From: an uncultured Ruminococcus sp.
GTDB taxonomy: Bacteria > Bacillota > Clostridia > Oscillospirales > Acutalibacteraceae
Length of the DNA: 15,781 nucleotides
Direction: 5' to 3'
Assembly: GCA_902773245.1 (NCBI GenBank)
Contig: CACYDY010000163.1
Span: 1-15,781 of the forward strand
Both the position numbers and the translations under genes were made by a program. Positions 14,133 to 15,781 of the stretch are shown in pieces (position 1 is the first letter of the stretch; each line of letters opens with the position of its first letter). The notes under the pieces are model-generated. The model saw nothing but the letters and a program-made list of their open reading frames with translations. It was not told the DNA's origin and did not search any database.

Positions 14133-15781
14133 ATGAATAGGAACATTAGAAAATGTCCTTATTGCTCAAGCAGGATCTCCTACATCGGAGCGCTGCTTGA
14201 ATTGGGTAACGGTGAACATACCTGTCCCGAATGCAATAAAAATTCAAATATTTCATACGACAAAAAAATCTATATTCCTGCGGCAATTCTGTTGGCGGCT
14301 GCAATACTGGTTGCCGGGCTGCTTTTTTGGTTTAAAATATTAACTAACATAATTGTGGGTTTGGTGTTAGTTTTGATTCCTTTTGCAGCGTTCTATTTTT
14401 TGACTCCGCTGTACTTTAAGCTTGAATGGATAAACAGCGAAGCTCAAAAACCCGTTAGTCGGCGTGAACCTAAAGGAAAGCGTAAAAATTCTATGGTATT
14501 GAAAAATGACGAGCGTTCGAAAACAGCGAATGAAAGCAAGGAGCGTCAAAGCATGAATGATCCAAGAAAATCAGGCGAAAGCAGATTTGCCCGATTTGTC
14601 AGAACCTACATTATTCTTCCCGATGACGACGAAGATGATGAGCCGAATATTACCAAAAAACAAAAACCTAAGGAAGAATTTTCCGATCGAAGCAATGAAA
14701 AAGAATTAAGATCAAATTTATCAAACAGAGAGTTTAATCTCAGAGTTGATAATAAAACAAAAGATCCGATCGATAAGACTAAGAAAAACGGCACGCAGTC
14801 AACCGTAAAAGAAAAACAACAAAGTTCTCAAAGCTCGGAAAAAGAAAAATTCAAGATCAATTTAGGCGAGAGCTTCCCTAAATTTGAACTAAAGAGCAAA
14901 ACGGAAGATAATAAATCGAATAATCCGAACAATACGCAATCAGCTGTTCAGCCTGTGTATCATAAGCTTTCGAGAACAAAAAAGGCTGATTTTCTGTATT
15001 TTCCCGAAAAGGGCGACTTTATAAAGGTCGATTTGACACAAAAAGATGATATTGCCGAAGAGCCTGTTGAGATAAAGAATAGTATTACCGAAAATTATGA
15101 GTTGAAATTTGATAAAGAACCCGATCAAAGCAATATTATCGAAAATAATCAACCGCAGATTTTAGAAGATAACGAAGATGAACAAGATGTAATGGCATAC
15201 TTTGATCGTGACCAAAGCGATTCAAACGAAGAAAGCGTAACGCCAAACGATCATGATGTAATTGAAGAAAAAGAAGAAAAAACAGAAGCTGCATATCGGC
15301 AGGGCGACTCCGAGCATGATGAAAATTATGATGACTGGATAAGATATCAGCCTGAAAAAGGTGAATTTATTGCGGTCGTTCTTTATGATCCTAATAACAT
15401 TGCAAAAACAGATAATTCTGTTTACACTATGAGTTCGGGAAGAAATGTTACAAGAATTGACGAAGTGAATTTTGATTTTGACATTCCCGATGACGAGCTT
15501 ACGGTAGATTTTGAGTACGAAGCCGAAAATAAAAAGGAATTTGTCGATGTTTCATATGATCACATAAACAATGTTGAAGAAAAAATTCAGGAAGAGCCAA
15601 GGGTTAACTTCCATATTGATTATACACCGAAGTTCTCTCTCGATGATAACTATGATGACTATGAAGAGATAGATGAAGAAGGCATTTTGGAGAATGAGCC
15701 GGACGCCGAAACGGACTATTATTCCGATTCAGCGATTGAAGAAGAGATAGAGCTTGAGGAACTCCCCGAAGAAGAACTCGA
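14133..15781 (+). CDS. Unrecognised zinc-ribbon, two-helix membrane protein with long acidic tail (partial)
   Basis: Open from ATG 14133 (AAAGGGG at 8-nt spacing) to the window edge: 549 codons with no stop, so the C-terminus is missing. I do not recognise the family. Visible parts: a zinc ribbon C8-x2-C11-x19-C31-x2-C34; two hydrophobic helices (about 48-67 and 72-92) joined by a four-to-five residue turn, forming a membrane hairpin with both ends probably cytoplasmic; then over 450 residues rich in D, E, K, N, S and Q, probably mostly disordered. Within the tail a motif recurs: YFPEKGDFIKV (289-299) and YQPEKGEFIAV (405-415), each preceded by aromatic residues. Acidic, aromatic patches (FDFDIPDDELTVDFEYE; NFHIDYTPKF) follow. 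Codon use looks like the neighbours. It occupies the usual place of gyrB. Confidence 0.88.
   Translation, partial: MNRNIRKCPYCSSRISYIGALLELGNGEHTCPECNKNSNISYDKKIYIPAAILLAAAILVAGLLFWFKILTNIIVGLVLVLIPFAAFYFLTPLYFKLEWINSEAQKPVSRREPKGKRKNSMVLKNDERSKTANESKERQSMNDPRKSGESRFARFVRTYIILPDDDEDDEPNITKKQKPKEEFSDRSNEKELRSNLSNREFNLRVDNKTKDPIDKTKKNGTQSTVKEKQQSSQSSEKEKFKINLGESFPKFELKSKTEDNKSNNPNNTQSAVQPVYHKLSRTKKADFLYFPEKGDFIKVDLTQKDDIAEEPVEIKNSITENYELKFDKEPDQSNIIENNQPQILEDNEDEQDVMAYFDRDQSDSNEESVTPNDHDVIEEKEEKTEAAYRQGDSEHDENYDDWIRYQPEKGEFIAVVLYDPNNIAKTDNSVYTMSSGRNVTRIDEVNFDFDIPDDELTVDFEYEAENKKEFVDVSYDHINNVEEKIQEEPRVNFHIDYTPKFSLDDNYDDYEEIDEEGILENEPDAETDYYSDSAIEEEIELEELPEEEL

Noticed and set aside
14606..15152. 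Minus-strand open frames opposite the long acidic-tail gene
   Set aside because: They are antisense shadows of the plus-strand frame, lack ribosome binding sites and have no recognisable domain.

Overview
This window is the chromosomal replication-origin neighbourhood of a low-GC Gram-positive bacterium (Bacillota, class Clostridia). The gene order rsmG-mnmG-mnmE-jag-yidC-yidD-rnpA-rpmH // dnaA-[oriC]-dnaN-yaaA-recF-remB is the classical Firmicutes origin order. The protein sequences, together with short repeats of a kind I associate with Ruminococcus-like genomes, suggest Oscillospiraceae/Ruminococcaceae. That family-level placement is an inference, not a database result.

Left arm (1-7569), all genes on the minus strand, reading away from the origin. 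A strong promoter (TTGACA-N18-TATAAT, 7540-7569) drives rpmH, rnpA, yidD, yidC and jag: ribosomal protein L34, the RNase P protein, and membrane-protein insertion factors with an RNA-binding partner. An intrinsic terminator (4544-4568) closes this unit. A second unit follows: mnmE and mnmG (tRNA U34 modification), rsmG (16S rRNA m7G methylation) and a small ASCH-domain gene, closed by another hairpin terminator (93-126). The noc/parA/parB genes that often follow rsmG are not seen.

Origin (7500-10526). dnaA is preceded by a 0.9 kb AT-rich region with a consensus promoter about 460 nt ahead of the gene. The 0.8 kb dnaA-dnaN gap holds two DnaA boxes, a helically phased GTYAA array, phased TTTCCT motifs, a short C-run, five perfect DnaA-trios (CTA x5) and an AT-rich unwinding element. 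The order matches the basal unwinding system known from Bacillus subtilis, but the distance from the last good DnaA box to the trios is unusually long. DnaA itself has substitutions at the base-contacting signature of its DNA-binding domain.

Right arm (10527-15781), plus strand. dnaN, yaaA (S4 RNA-binding) and recF form a tight operon. A roughly 200-240 bp interspersed repeat occurs three times: one copy inverted between the unwinding element and dnaN, and two in tandem directly after recF, so the copies bracket dnaN-yaaA-recF in opposite orientations. A long leader then precedes remB (DUF370). After remB, where gyrB usually lies, there is instead a long unrecognised gene that runs off the window. 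It encodes an N-terminal zinc ribbon, two membrane helices and a very long charged, probably disordered cytoplasmic tail with a repeated YxPEKG(D/E)FIxV motif.
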